Positions 9,027 to 16,832 of a DNA stretch of 64,000 bases are shown piece after piece (the stretch's first letter is position 1; the number at the start of each line of letters is the position of its first letter). The notes under the pieces were generated by a model. It did not search any database. It was not told the origin of the DNA and saw nothing but the letters and a program-made list of their open reading frames with translations. Made by a program: the position numbers and the translations under genes. This stretch comes from Bacillus sp. ISL-7 (GTDB taxonomy: Bacteria > Bacillota > Bacilli > Bacillales_B > DSM-18226), in NCBI RefSeq assembly GCF_018613065.1, contig NZ_JAGGQW010000001.1, positions 60,503 to 124,502 of the forward strand. Direction: 5' to 3'.

Positions 9027-9055
9027 AAAAGCAGCTGAGTATAGCTGCTTTTTTA
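9027..9055 (+). terminator. Glycerate operon terminator
   Basis: AAAAGCAGCT (9027-9036) and AGCTGCTTTT (9043-9052) form a perfect stem with a T-rich tail. Confidence 0.85.
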
Positions 9056-9171
9056 ATTGGGTAAACCGTATTTAATATGATGCCGTGATTTTTTACATAA
9101 ATACTGAATTTCCTTGCCTGTCAATTTACTTTCAATAAAAAATCCATACTATTTTGAATAATAATGTTTTG

Positions 9172-9225
9172 AATGTTAACTAGATTAAAAATCCGGTTGA
9201 CATTTAATTTGAGATTCATTAGTAT
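9172..9225 (+). promoter_or_regulatory. BirA operator overlapping the bioY promoter
   Basis: ATGTTAAC (9173-9180) and GTTGACAT (9196-9203) are inverted half-sites 15 bases apart, which is the BirA box architecture. The right half contains the -35 TTGACA (9197-9202). A 17-base spacer leads to the -10 TAGTAT (9220-9225). Biotin-loaded BirA would therefore occlude the promoter. The match to the known BirA regulon gene order supports this. Confidence 0.8.
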
Positions 9226-9268
9226 CATAGTTGTAAATAGTACATATTGATTTTAAGGAGATATAAGA

Positions 9269-9847
9269 ATGAAAATTAAGGAAATTACCTTTGTAGCAGT
9301 GTTTGCCGCTGTCATGGGCGCTCTAGGAGTAGTTCCGCCTATTATGCTTTCTTTTACACCCGTTCCCATTACATTACAAACACTAGGTGTCCTTCTTGCG
9401 GGAGGCGTATTGGGAGCAAGATTAGGGGCGATGAGCCAAACGATCTTTTTATTACTTCTCGCTGCTGGAGTGCCTCTTCTATCTGGAGGAAGAGGTGGAC
9501 TAAGTGTATTTGTCGGACCAAGTGTTGGTTATATAATTTCATGGCCTATTACGGCTTTCTGTATTGGTTATCTACTATCACGTTTTCAAACTTTAAAAAT
9601 ACAACATATTTTATTTATTAATCTGACAGTTGGAATTCTATTAATCTATTTAATTGGAATTCCTGTCCAGGCATTTATGATGAACATTCCTCTTTTAAAA
9701 GCTGTTCAGTTAAGTTTAATTTATATCCCAGGGGATGTCTTAAAAGCCATACTAGCTTCCATTTTAGTTTACAGACTAAGAAAACACCCATTTTTTTCAC
9801 GCTCATTAGCAACAAGTTATTCCAATCATTTATCTAAAAATATCTAA
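9269..9847 (+). CDS. bioY: Biotin transporter substrate-binding subunit BioY
   Basis: This 192-residue S-component of an energy-coupling-factor transporter has six hydrophobic segments. The N-terminal half carries PVPITLQTLGVLLAGGVLGARLGAMSQ, a BioY signature, followed by SGGRGGLSVFVGPSVGYI. It starts at ATG 9269 after AAGGAGAT, downstream of a BirA box. The ECF module (EcfA/A'/T) is not in the window and is presumably shared. The order bioY-yhfT-yhfS matches Bacillus subtilis yhfUTS. Confidence 0.95.
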   Translation: MKIKEITFVAVFAAVMGALGVVPPIMLSFTPVPITLQTLGVLLAGGVLGARLGAMSQTIFLLLLAAGVPLLSGGRGGLSVFVGPSVGYIISWPITAFCIGYLLSRFQTLKIQHILFINLTVGILLIYLIGIPVQAFMMNIPLLKAVQLSLIYIPGDVLKAILASILVYRLRKHPFFSRSLATSYSNHLSKNI

Positions 9848-9852
9848 ATCTT

Positions 9853-9880
9853 AAGAGGCACTAGAATGTGTCTCTTTTTT
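9853..9880 (+). terminator. Attenuator-like hairpin between bioY and yhfT
   Basis: AAGAGGCAC (9853-9861) pairs with GTGTCTCTT (9868-9876) with one G-T pair, and a run of T residues follows. The next start codon is only 21 bases away, so partial read-through is likely. Confidence 0.6.
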
Positions 9881-9896
9881 ATAGAGGAGATATATC

Positions 9897-11363
9897 ATGG
9901 GAAATATTACAGAATCATATAAAACTTTCGAAAAAATATCCCCAAACAAAATCGCGATCCATACGAATCATCAACAAATCAGTTATCAAGAATGGTATGA
10001 ATTAATTAATCAAACAGCGAACTGGCTTCATTCTCTTCATTCAGAAAATAAAACAATAGGAATCCTTTTGCCAAACGGTATCCCTTTCCTACAGCTCTTT
10101 GCAGGAGCTTCCAAGGCAGGTTGGATTGCTGTTCCATATGATTTGAAATGGAAGATAACCGAATTGGAAAAAAGGGTGATACTTTCGCATCCTTCTATCA
10201 TTGTCACAACTAGAGAAATTTACTCTCAAATCAAACAAATCATTCCTAATGTAACGATTTTAGATGATTGTTTACAGGAAATCTCTCAATTTGATCATAC
10301 AACTGTAAGAAAAACGGAAGAAAATCTGCCTTTTTACATTGGATTTACTTCTGGTACGACAGGTAACCCAAAAGCATTTGTTCGCTCTCAAGATTCGTGG
10401 GTGGCTAGCTTTGATTGCAATCGTTTTGATTTCGGATTAGATGAATCCGATCAAGTTCTTATTCCTGGTGCCTTAATTCATTCTCATTTTCTGTATGGAG
10501 CTATTAGCACCTTGTATTTAGGTGGAACCGTTTTTCTATTAGAAAAGTTTTCTCCTATTGAGGGACTATCATGGATACATTCCTTTCCAATTACAACGAT
10601 ATATGTAGTTCCGACAATGGTAGAAGCATTCTTGAAAGAAGGAATCCAAGTCGATAATTCTATAAAAATTATTTCATCTGGTGCAAAATGGTCGGATAGA
10701 TCGAAATTAGAAATCCGTCATATGTTTCCTAACATGACCATGTACGAGTTTTATGGAGCTAGTGAATTGAGCTTCATTACTGTACTTTCTGATAGAGAAG
10801 GTATTCAGAAAGCAACATCTGTCGGAAAGCCTTGTTATGGTGTAGAGGTACAAATACGGCGTCCAGATCAGAGATTAGCAATGCCAACTGAGACCGGAAA
10901 AATATATGTAAGAAGCAAATTTATGATAAATGGGTACTTTGATTATGAGGGAAGTACCATTCATTCAATACATGATGAAGAGGGATGGGCCACGGTCCAT
11001 GATATGGGCTATTTTGACGAGGATGGCTTTTTATATATTGTAGGCCGTGAACAAAGTATGATTTTATATGGGGGAATTAATATTTTTCCTGAAGAAATTG
11101 AAAAAGTTATTTCCTTGCATCCAGATGTCGAGGAAGTTGCTGTAATAGGCCTTTCAGATTTGTATTGGGGTCAGGTTGTTGCTGCGGTGGTGAAAGGAAA
11201 GGGTAGCCAATTAGAGTTAAAAAGATTTTGTAAGACGCATTTATCTTCTTATAAAATTCCACGTAAGTGGTTTTTTCTATCTGAAATGCCATATACAACG
11301 AGTGGCAAGATAGCTCGTGCTGAGCTTATAAAACGATTGGAAAGCAAGGTGAGCAGTGATTAA
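9897..11363 (+). CDS. yhfT: Acyl-CoA ligase (AMP-binding), YhfT-like
   Basis: This is a 488-residue adenylate-forming enzyme that activates a carboxylic acid with ATP and CoA. The P-loop motif reads YIGFTSGTTGNPKAF, the core A5 motif region reads YEFYGASELSF, and the C-terminal lid has GREQSMILYGGINIFPEEIE and YTTSGKIAR with the catalytic lysine. It lies second in a BirA-box operon. I infer that its substrate is a fatty or dicarboxylic acid connected with biotin precursor supply, but the specificity is unknown. Confidence 0.88.
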   Translation: MGNITESYKTFEKISPNKIAIHTNHQQISYQEWYELINQTANWLHSLHSENKTIGILLPNGIPFLQLFAGASKAGWIAVPYDLKWKITELEKRVILSHPSIIVTTREIYSQIKQIIPNVTILDDCLQEISQFDHTTVRKTEENLPFYIGFTSGTTGNPKAFVRSQDSWVASFDCNRFDFGLDESDQVLIPGALIHSHFLYGAISTLYLGGTVFLLEKFSPIEGLSWIHSFPITTIYVVPTMVEAFLKEGIQVDNSIKIISSGAKWSDRSKLEIRHMFPNMTMYEFYGASELSFITVLSDREGIQKATSVGKPCYGVEVQIRRPDQRLAMPTETGKIYVRSKFMINGYFDYEGSTIHSIHDEEGWATVHDMGYFDEDGFLYIVGREQSMILYGGINIFPEEIEKVISLHPDVEEVAVIGLSDLYWGQVVAAVVKGKGSQLELKRFCKTHLSSYKIPRKWFFLSEMPYTTSGKIARAELIKRLESKVSSD

Positions 11364-12453
11364 AAGGGCAGTAATTGTCAAAGCGAAACGAACACCAATT
11401 GGAAAAACAGGTGGAATGCTACGAGACATTCTGCCACATGAGCTTGCAGCTCCACTCCTCCAACATTTAGCGAAAGGATTGGAAGATAGGATAGATGACA
11501 TCATTTTGGGAAATGTAGTTGGACCAGGTGGAAACGTAGCTCGAGTTGCTGCGTTAGAAGCAGGACTTCCTCTTTCAGTAACGGGAATCACCATTGACCG
11601 TCAATGTAGTGCAGGGTTAGAAGCGATTCGAATGGCATGTTACTTTGTCCAAGGTGAAGCTGGCCTTTGTTATATTGCTGGTGGTGTAGAAAGTACGAGT
11701 ACCTCACCGTTTCCTTCTAGAGCAAGATTTTCTCCTGAAAAAATTGGCGATCCAGATATGGGCGTTGCAGCAGAATATGTAGCTGGAAAATATGCTATTT
11801 CAAAGGAAATGCAGGATGAATTTGCGCTATTAAGTTATAAACGTAGCTGGGAAGCTTACGATAAAGGATATTTTAATCAAGAGATCATTCAAATTGGGGA
11901 TCTCCACCAAGATGAAGAACTTTTTAAGAAAAGAAAGATGGAAGTACTTTTAAATAGGGCAAAGCCTATTTTTAAAAAGAACGGTACGGTTACTGCAGCG
12001 AACAGTTGTGGGATACATGACGGGGCTTCAGCTGTACTTGTCATGGAAGAAAACATGGCATTAAATAATGGATTCGAGCCTATTTTACGATTTTTGGATA
12101 GTGAAGTCTCAGGTGTACTTCCAAATTATCCAGGAGAAGCCCCTATTCCGGCTATTCAAGCCTTAATAAAAAGAAACCAGTTATCCATTGAGGACATTGA
12201 CCTAATTGAAATAAACGAAGCTTTCGCCTCTAAGATTGTTGCCTGTACAAAAGAACTTTCCATTTCTTATGACAAGTTAAATGTCGGCGGAGGAGCTTTA
12301 ACGCTAGGACATCCTTATGGAGCTTCGGGAAGTATCATGATCACGAGGCTTTTCTACGAAGTACAAAGACGAAAGGATATCAAATATGTACTGGCCGCGA
12401 TTGGGAGTGGTGGAGGAGTTGGAGTAGCAGTCCTATTCGAGGTGGTAACATGA
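11356..12453 (+). CDS. yhfS: Thiolase (acetyl-CoA acyltransferase), YhfS-like
   Basis: The protein has 365 residues, somewhat shorter than the usual 390 of thiolases. The nucleophilic cysteine is Cys84 in DRQCSAGLEAI, and the C-terminal motifs are INEAFASKI and NVGGGALTLGHPYGASGS, with catalytic His and a final GSGGGVGVAVLFE. The GTG start at 11356 overlaps the end of yhfT and follows AAGGTGAG. It catalyses condensation or cleavage of 3-ketoacyl-CoA. The terminal ACATGA overlaps the ATG of the next reading frame at 12450, which argues for a coupled fourth gene. Confidence 0.9.
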   Translation: MIKRAVIVKAKRTPIGKTGGMLRDILPHELAAPLLQHLAKGLEDRIDDIILGNVVGPGGNVARVAALEAGLPLSVTGITIDRQCSAGLEAIRMACYFVQGEAGLCYIAGGVESTSTSPFPSRARFSPEKIGDPDMGVAAEYVAGKYAISKEMQDEFALLSYKRSWEAYDKGYFNQEIIQIGDLHQDEELFKKRKMEVLLNRAKPIFKKNGTVTAANSCGIHDGASAVLVMEENMALNNGFEPILRFLDSEVSGVLPNYPGEAPIPAIQALIKRNQLSIEDIDLIEINEAFASKIVACTKELSISYDKLNVGGGALTLGHPYGASGSIMITRLFYEVQRRKDIKYVLAAIGSGGGVGVAVLFEVVT

Positions 12454-12783
12454 AAACGAAGGAACATGAGATTATTTTTCATTTCTGGTGATTACAATCC
12501 ATTTCATTTAGATATGGAGGCAGCGAAACAACAAGGATCCACTAATAAAATTACCCATGGAATGTTAACAGTGGCCAAAGTGTTAAGTGTACTTTCGAAT
12601 GAACCTCCCATTCCTCAAGAGTTGTTGAGTCAGTATGAATTTACCTTTATCTCCCCTGTTTATATGGGAAATCTAGTAACACTGACTATCAAACAAGCGG
12701 AGAATGAAATAAGAGTAGAAGGAAAATGTGGAGAAAAGATAGTCGTAAAAGGATGTTTGATAGTAGTTAGAGGAAATCCCTGA
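12450..12783 (+). CDS. MaoC-like (hot-dog) dehydratase, probably frameshifted near its start
   Basis: A 105-residue frame from ATG 12466 contains the MaoC signature SGDYNPFHLD and THGML and ends at 12783. The natural start is more likely ATG 12450, which overlaps the thiolase stop as ATGA. That frame reads MKTKEHEIIF and hits a stop after 13 codons. Removing one T from the TTTTT run at about 12474-12478 would join it to ISGDYNPFHLD. The family hydrates or dehydrates enoyl-CoA, which fits the ligase and thiolase upstream. The product may be a real short protein, a frameshifted gene or a sequencing error. Confidence 0.65.
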
Positions 12784-12844
12784 ATAGGGGCAGTTTTTAG
12801 TTGCTGGTAATGGTTTTTCTACTAATAGATTCGAATTAAATTTT

Positions 12845-12893
12845 AAAGAGGCTGACAATTTCTGAACCTTTCAGATTTGTCGGCCTCTTTATT
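12845..12893 (+). terminator. Terminator of the bioY operon
   Basis: A long hairpin pairs 12845-12865 with 12871-12890 (AAAGAGGC base, CTCTTT end) and has a T-rich tail. Confidence 0.85.
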
Positions 12894-13246
12894 TCAGTGG
12901 ATGTAACCCCCCTCTTTTACAATTATTCACATCCATTTTTTCAAACATGTATGGAATAAAAAGCTTCTTATATTTATTGAGGTTAGCATTTTATTGTAAT
13001 TTCGGTTAAAATTTCGTATGTCATAAAAAGGATAAAAAATAATATAAAAAATACTAGTATACTAGTATATGTATGTGTTAATATCTCTATGTAGACATCC
13101 TATATTAGAAAATGAAGGGGCTTACATTTAGTAACTTAAGGAAGTGATAAATTATTAATATTAAGAAACAATATGAACTTATTATTTTTTACATTTAAAA
13201 GAAAACGGTTTCACTTAAACTAAAAACATTATAAGGAGGTAGAAAT
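12894..13246. promoter_or_regulatory. Control region of the first ACS transporter
   Basis: No gene is seen in this AT-rich stretch. Two overlapping ATACTAGTAT palindromes at 13051-13060 and 13059-13068 belong to the same motif as three sites before the next gene. AGAAAACGGTTTCA at 13200-13213 matches the CcpA cre consensus at 13 of 14 positions. AAGGAGGT at 13233-13240 is the ribosome binding site. Confidence 0.65.
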
Positions 13247-14509
13247 ATGTTTTCAAAAGGAAAAACTGTTGTATTAGTAATGCTTTTCTTGGCAGGCGTG
13301 GTGAACTACCTAGACAGATCTGCTCTCTCTATAGCGGCACCTTTTATTACCGAAGATTTGCATTTATCACCGACACAATTGGGAATCGTCTTTAGTAGCT
13401 TCTCTGTTGGGTATGCCATTTTCAACTTTATTGGCGGAATGGCGTCTGATAAATACGGGGCAAAACTTACTTTGTTCGTAGCCATGGTTGTTTGGTCTCT
13501 ATTCAGCGGTGCGATTGCGCTAGTATTCAGCCTTGCCAGCTTGATTGTTATTCGGGTACTTTTTGGAATGGGCGAAGGTCCATTATCGGCAACTATCAAT
13601 AAAATGATAAACAACTGGTTCCCTTCAGATAAACGGGCCACTGCGATTGGGCTTGCTAATAGCGGTACACCACTAGGGGGAGCGATTGCCGGTCCTATCG
13701 TTGGGATAATTGCCTTGAATTATGGCTGGAAAATCTCTTTCGTCCTCATTATGATTATTGGAATAGTTTGGGCAGCATGCTGGTGGATTTTTATTAAAGA
13801 TAAACCTGCTGGGGAAAGTAACCAAAATAATGGCTCTTCAAAGCCAGGTCAAAATCAGTCAGGTGAAAAAATACCTTTGACTTACTATTTAAAACAAAAA
13901 ACGGTGTTATTTACTGCTTTTGCGTTCTTCGCGTATAACTATATTCTATTTTTCTTCTTAACTTGGTTCCCAAGTTACTTAACCGATGCACGCGGCCTAA
14001 GTATTAAAGAAATGAGTGTCGTAACCGTTATTCCTTGGGTGTTGGGTTTCATTGGTTTAGCTTCAGGCGGTATGGTTTCTGATTTTGTGTATAAAAAAGT
14101 AGGAAAAGCATTATTTGCTCGTAAAGTAGTATTGGTATCTTGTCTGTTTACATCTGCAGTTTGTATTGGGATTGCCGGTCTTGTTACTACCACAGTGGCT
14201 GCTGTAAGTTTAGTAGCATTATCAGTTTTCTTCTTATATTTGACAGGTGCGATTTACTGGGCGATCGTCCAAGACGTTGTCGACCAAAAGAACGTGGGAT
14301 CTGTTGGAGGATTCATGCACTTTTTGGCTAATACCGCTGGAATCATTGGTCCTACATTAACTGGTTTCCTTGTGGAGAAATCCGGCACCTACACCGCCGC
14401 ATTTTTATTAGCCGGAGGGTTAGCGGTTTTTGCTTCATTGTCAGTAATTAAGTTTGTTAAACCTATTACTAAAAAATATAAGGCTGAGTTGACAGAGAAA
14501 GCGATGTAA
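13247..14509 (+). CDS. MFS transporter, ACS family (hexuronate/aldonate type)
   Basis: This 420-residue, 12-helix permease of the anion:cation symporter family is related to ExuT and LgoT. The first helix region reads VVNYLDRSALSIAAPFI and the loop after helix 2 reads GGMASDKYGAKLTL, and GEGPLSATINKMINNWFP follows. It heads the uxu module and carries both a cre-like site and ATACTAGTAT operators upstream. A close paralogue lies at 21217-22494. I infer that the substrate is a hexuronate or a C6 aldonate such as L-gulonate. Confidence 0.85.
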   Translation: MFSKGKTVVLVMLFLAGVVNYLDRSALSIAAPFITEDLHLSPTQLGIVFSSFSVGYAIFNFIGGMASDKYGAKLTLFVAMVVWSLFSGAIALVFSLASLIVIRVLFGMGEGPLSATINKMINNWFPSDKRATAIGLANSGTPLGGAIAGPIVGIIALNYGWKISFVLIMIIGIVWAACWWIFIKDKPAGESNQNNGSSKPGQNQSGEKIPLTYYLKQKTVLFTAFAFFAYNYILFFFLTWFPSYLTDARGLSIKEMSVVTVIPWVLGFIGLASGGMVSDFVYKKVGKALFARKVVLVSCLFTSAVCIGIAGLVTTTVAAVSLVALSVFFLYLTGAIYWAIVQDVVDQKNVGSVGGFMHFLANTAGIIGPTLTGFLVEKSGTYTAAFLLAGGLAVFASLSVIKFVKPITKKYKAELTEKAM

Positions 14510-14525
14510 TAGCATGTTAGATAAC

Positions 14526-14644
14526 TTGTATGCTAGTATACAAATATAGTATTATCAAGCTATTCCAAATGAATCAAATTTTATGCCCTATCTTGTATAC
14601 TAGTATATTCAGTTTTTATCTCTATCCTTGTATACTAGTATTTA
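14526..14644 (+). promoter_or_regulatory. Three TTGTATACTAGTATACAA-type operators
   Basis: TTGTATGCTAGTATACAA (14526-14543), TTGTATACTAGTATATTC (14593-14610) and TTGTATACTAGTATTTA (14628-14644) are copies of one near-palindrome. They fill most of the gap between the transporter and the MDR dehydrogenase. The FadR/FCD-type regulator encoded at 20422 is the likely ligand, because this family binds such palindromes; that link is inference. Confidence 0.75.
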
Positions 14645-14675
14645 AGAGAAAAAGGGTATTGAGGAGTATGAATTA

Positions 14676-15698
14676 ATGAAAGCGATACAAGTGGTTAAAC
14701 CAGGGCAGCTTGAAATAATTGAAAAAGAAATGCCACAGATTCAGCATGAAAATGAAGTTCTGATTCAAGTGAAGATGGCTGGTATCTGTGGTTCAGATGT
14801 CCATATCTATCATGGAACCTCACCAGTCGCTACCTATCCGCGAGTAATCGGACATGAAGTCACTGGCCAAGTAGTAAAGACTGGTGAAGACGTTACCTCC
14901 CTTAAGGTAGATGATCATGTTGTCATCGAACCGATTCTCACTTGTGGAGAATGCTATGCGTGCCGATCTGGACGGCAAAATGTCTGTCAAAATTTAAAGG
15001 TTTTTGGAGTCCACATTGATGGTGGTTATCAGGAGTATGTAGTTGTCCCTGAAAAAATGGCTCACAAAGTTGACCCAACATTAGATTGGAAAGAATCGGT
15101 TTTAGTGGAACCCTTCACAATTGGGGCACAAGCCAATTGGCGGGGGGATGTCAGGCAGGGAGATGTTGTGTTTATCATGGGCGCCGGCCCGATTGGGATT
15201 TGTTCCTTGCAGGTTGCAAAGTACAGAGGGGCAACATGTATTATTTCAGATTTAAGTGAAGAAAAGCTGTCCTATGCCCAAAGCCTTGGTGCCGATTTTA
15301 CGATCAACCCGTTGAAAGAAGATATTTTTCAAAAAGTAAATGAATTAACCGAGGGAATGGGAGCGAATGTTGTCATCGATGCCGTATGTACAACAAAAAC
15401 ATTCGAACAAGCTGTCCAACTTGCATCGGTTGCTGGAAGAATTGTTGTATTAGGATTTAGTGAAGAAAAGTCAGGGATTCCGCAGCTAGAGATTACGAAA
15501 AAAGAACTGACAGTCAGTGGATCCAGATTGCAAACGAACCAGTTTCCAGAAGTAATCGATCTTTTTAATAGTAGAAAAATAGATATAAATAGCTTTGTAA
15601 CGCATACGTTTCCTTTCGAGCAAGTGAAAGAAGCGATCCATTTAATCGAAACAAATCCAGATGCAGTAAGAAAAGTTCATTTAGATTTTTCACGATAA
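14676..15698 (+). CDS. Zinc-dependent medium-chain dehydrogenase (aldonate 5-dehydrogenase candidate)
   Basis: This 340-residue MDR protein has the catalytic zinc ligands in GICGSDVHIYH and GHEVTG and the structural zinc site CGECYACRSGRQNVC. The Rossmann motif is GAGPIGICSLQ. It is related to YjmD, RspB and LgoD. Because it lies directly before mannonate dehydratase and fructuronate reductase genes, I infer that it oxidises L-gulonate (or a similar acid) at C5 to D-fructuronate. It starts at ATG 14676, with a GAGGAG site upstream. Confidence 0.82.
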   Translation: MKAIQVVKPGQLEIIEKEMPQIQHENEVLIQVKMAGICGSDVHIYHGTSPVATYPRVIGHEVTGQVVKTGEDVTSLKVDDHVVIEPILTCGECYACRSGRQNVCQNLKVFGVHIDGGYQEYVVVPEKMAHKVDPTLDWKESVLVEPFTIGAQANWRGDVRQGDVVFIMGAGPIGICSLQVAKYRGATCIISDLSEEKLSYAQSLGADFTINPLKEDIFQKVNELTEGMGANVVIDAVCTTKTFEQAVQLASVAGRIVVLGFSEEKSGIPQLEITKKELTVSGSRLQTNQFPEVIDLFNSRKIDINSFVTHTFPFEQVKEAIHLIETNPDAVRKVHLDFSR

Positions 15699-15719
15699 AA
15701 ATAGAAGGAGTGGATATCG

Positions 15720-16832
15720 ATGCAAATGACATGGAGATGGTATGGTGAAGGGAACGACTCTATTACACTTGACCATATACGGCAAATTCCGGGTGTAATG
15801 GGAGCCGTTTGGTCTCTGCATGATAAGGTTGCAGGGGAAGAATGGGAAATGGAAAGAATTCAAGAAGTTGCGGACCAAATTCGGAGTAAAGGATTCAGCC
15901 CGGCTGTTGTAGAAAGCGTAAACATTCATGATGATATCAAAATCGGATTGCCTACCAGGGATAAGTATATCGATATTTATATCGATACCATTAAAAAGCT
16001 TTCTAAAGTCGGAGTTAAAGTGATTTGCTATAATTTTATGCCGGTTTTTGACTGGACAAGAACGGATCTATATAAGGAGTTACCTGACGGTTCCAATGCC
16101 CTGTTTTATGAAAAAGCTGCGATTACCGATGATCCAAAAGATATGGTTAAAAAAATCCTCGAGGGTGCCGGTAATTTTACCTTGCCTGGCTGGGAACCGG
16201 AGCGTTTAGCCAAGCTGGATGACTTGTTTAAAGCCTATGAGAGTGTGACAGAAGACATTCTTTTCGACAACTTGAAATACTTCCTAGAACGAGTGATACC
16301 TGTATGTGAAGAATATGATGTGAAAATGGCGATCCACCCGGATGATCCAGCTTGGCCGATTTTCGGATTGCCGCGTATTATTCGTAATCGAGATTATATC
16401 AGAAGATTCCTTAATCTTGTAGATAGTCCATACAATGGGTTAACCTTCTGCACAGGCTCATTGGGATCTAATACAGAGAACGATTTACCTGCCATGATTC
16501 ACGAATTCCATGATCGAATTCACTTTGCACATATCCGAAATGTGAAAGTGTTTGAAAATGGCGATTTTATTGAAGTCTCTCATCGCGGGCAGGATGGAAG
16601 CGTCGATGTAGCCGAAGTCATCAAAGCGTACCATGAAAATGGATATACAGGTTATGTTCGTCCGGATCACGGTCGTCACCTTTGGGGCGAAGAGAAACAC
16701 TGCAGACCTGGTTATGGGCTGTATGATAGAGCGCTTGGAATCATGTACATGCTGGGTGTTTGGGACAGCCTGGAAAAAGAGAAAGGAAGAGAGCTAAGTG
16801 CTACAGTTAAAGAGAAGCAGTATAGTAAATGA
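15720..16832 (+). CDS. uxuA: Mannonate dehydratase
   Basis: The protein has 370 residues and matches UxuA, which dehydrates D-mannonate to 2-keto-3-deoxygluconate. Recognisable segments are MTWRWYGEGNDSITLDHIRQIPG at the start, MAIHPDDPAWPIFGLPRI with metal-binding His and Asp, CTGSLGS, HFAHIRN and YVRPDHGRHLWGE. It starts at ATG 15720, 8 bases after AAGGAG. The following uxuB begins 35 bases before this stop, so the two are translationally coupled. Confidence 0.95.
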   Translation: MQMTWRWYGEGNDSITLDHIRQIPGVMGAVWSLHDKVAGEEWEMERIQEVADQIRSKGFSPAVVESVNIHDDIKIGLPTRDKYIDIYIDTIKKLSKVGVKVICYNFMPVFDWTRTDLYKELPDGSNALFYEKAAITDDPKDMVKKILEGAGNFTLPGWEPERLAKLDDLFKAYESVTEDILFDNLKYFLERVIPVCEEYDVKMAIHPDDPAWPIFGLPRIIRNRDYIRRFLNLVDSPYNGLTFCTGSLGSNTENDLPAMIHEFHDRIHFAHIRNVKVFENGDFIEVSHRGQDGSVDVAEVIKAYHENGYTGYVRPDHGRHLWGEEKHCRPGYGLYDRALGIMYMLGVWDSLEKEKGRELSATVKEKQYSK

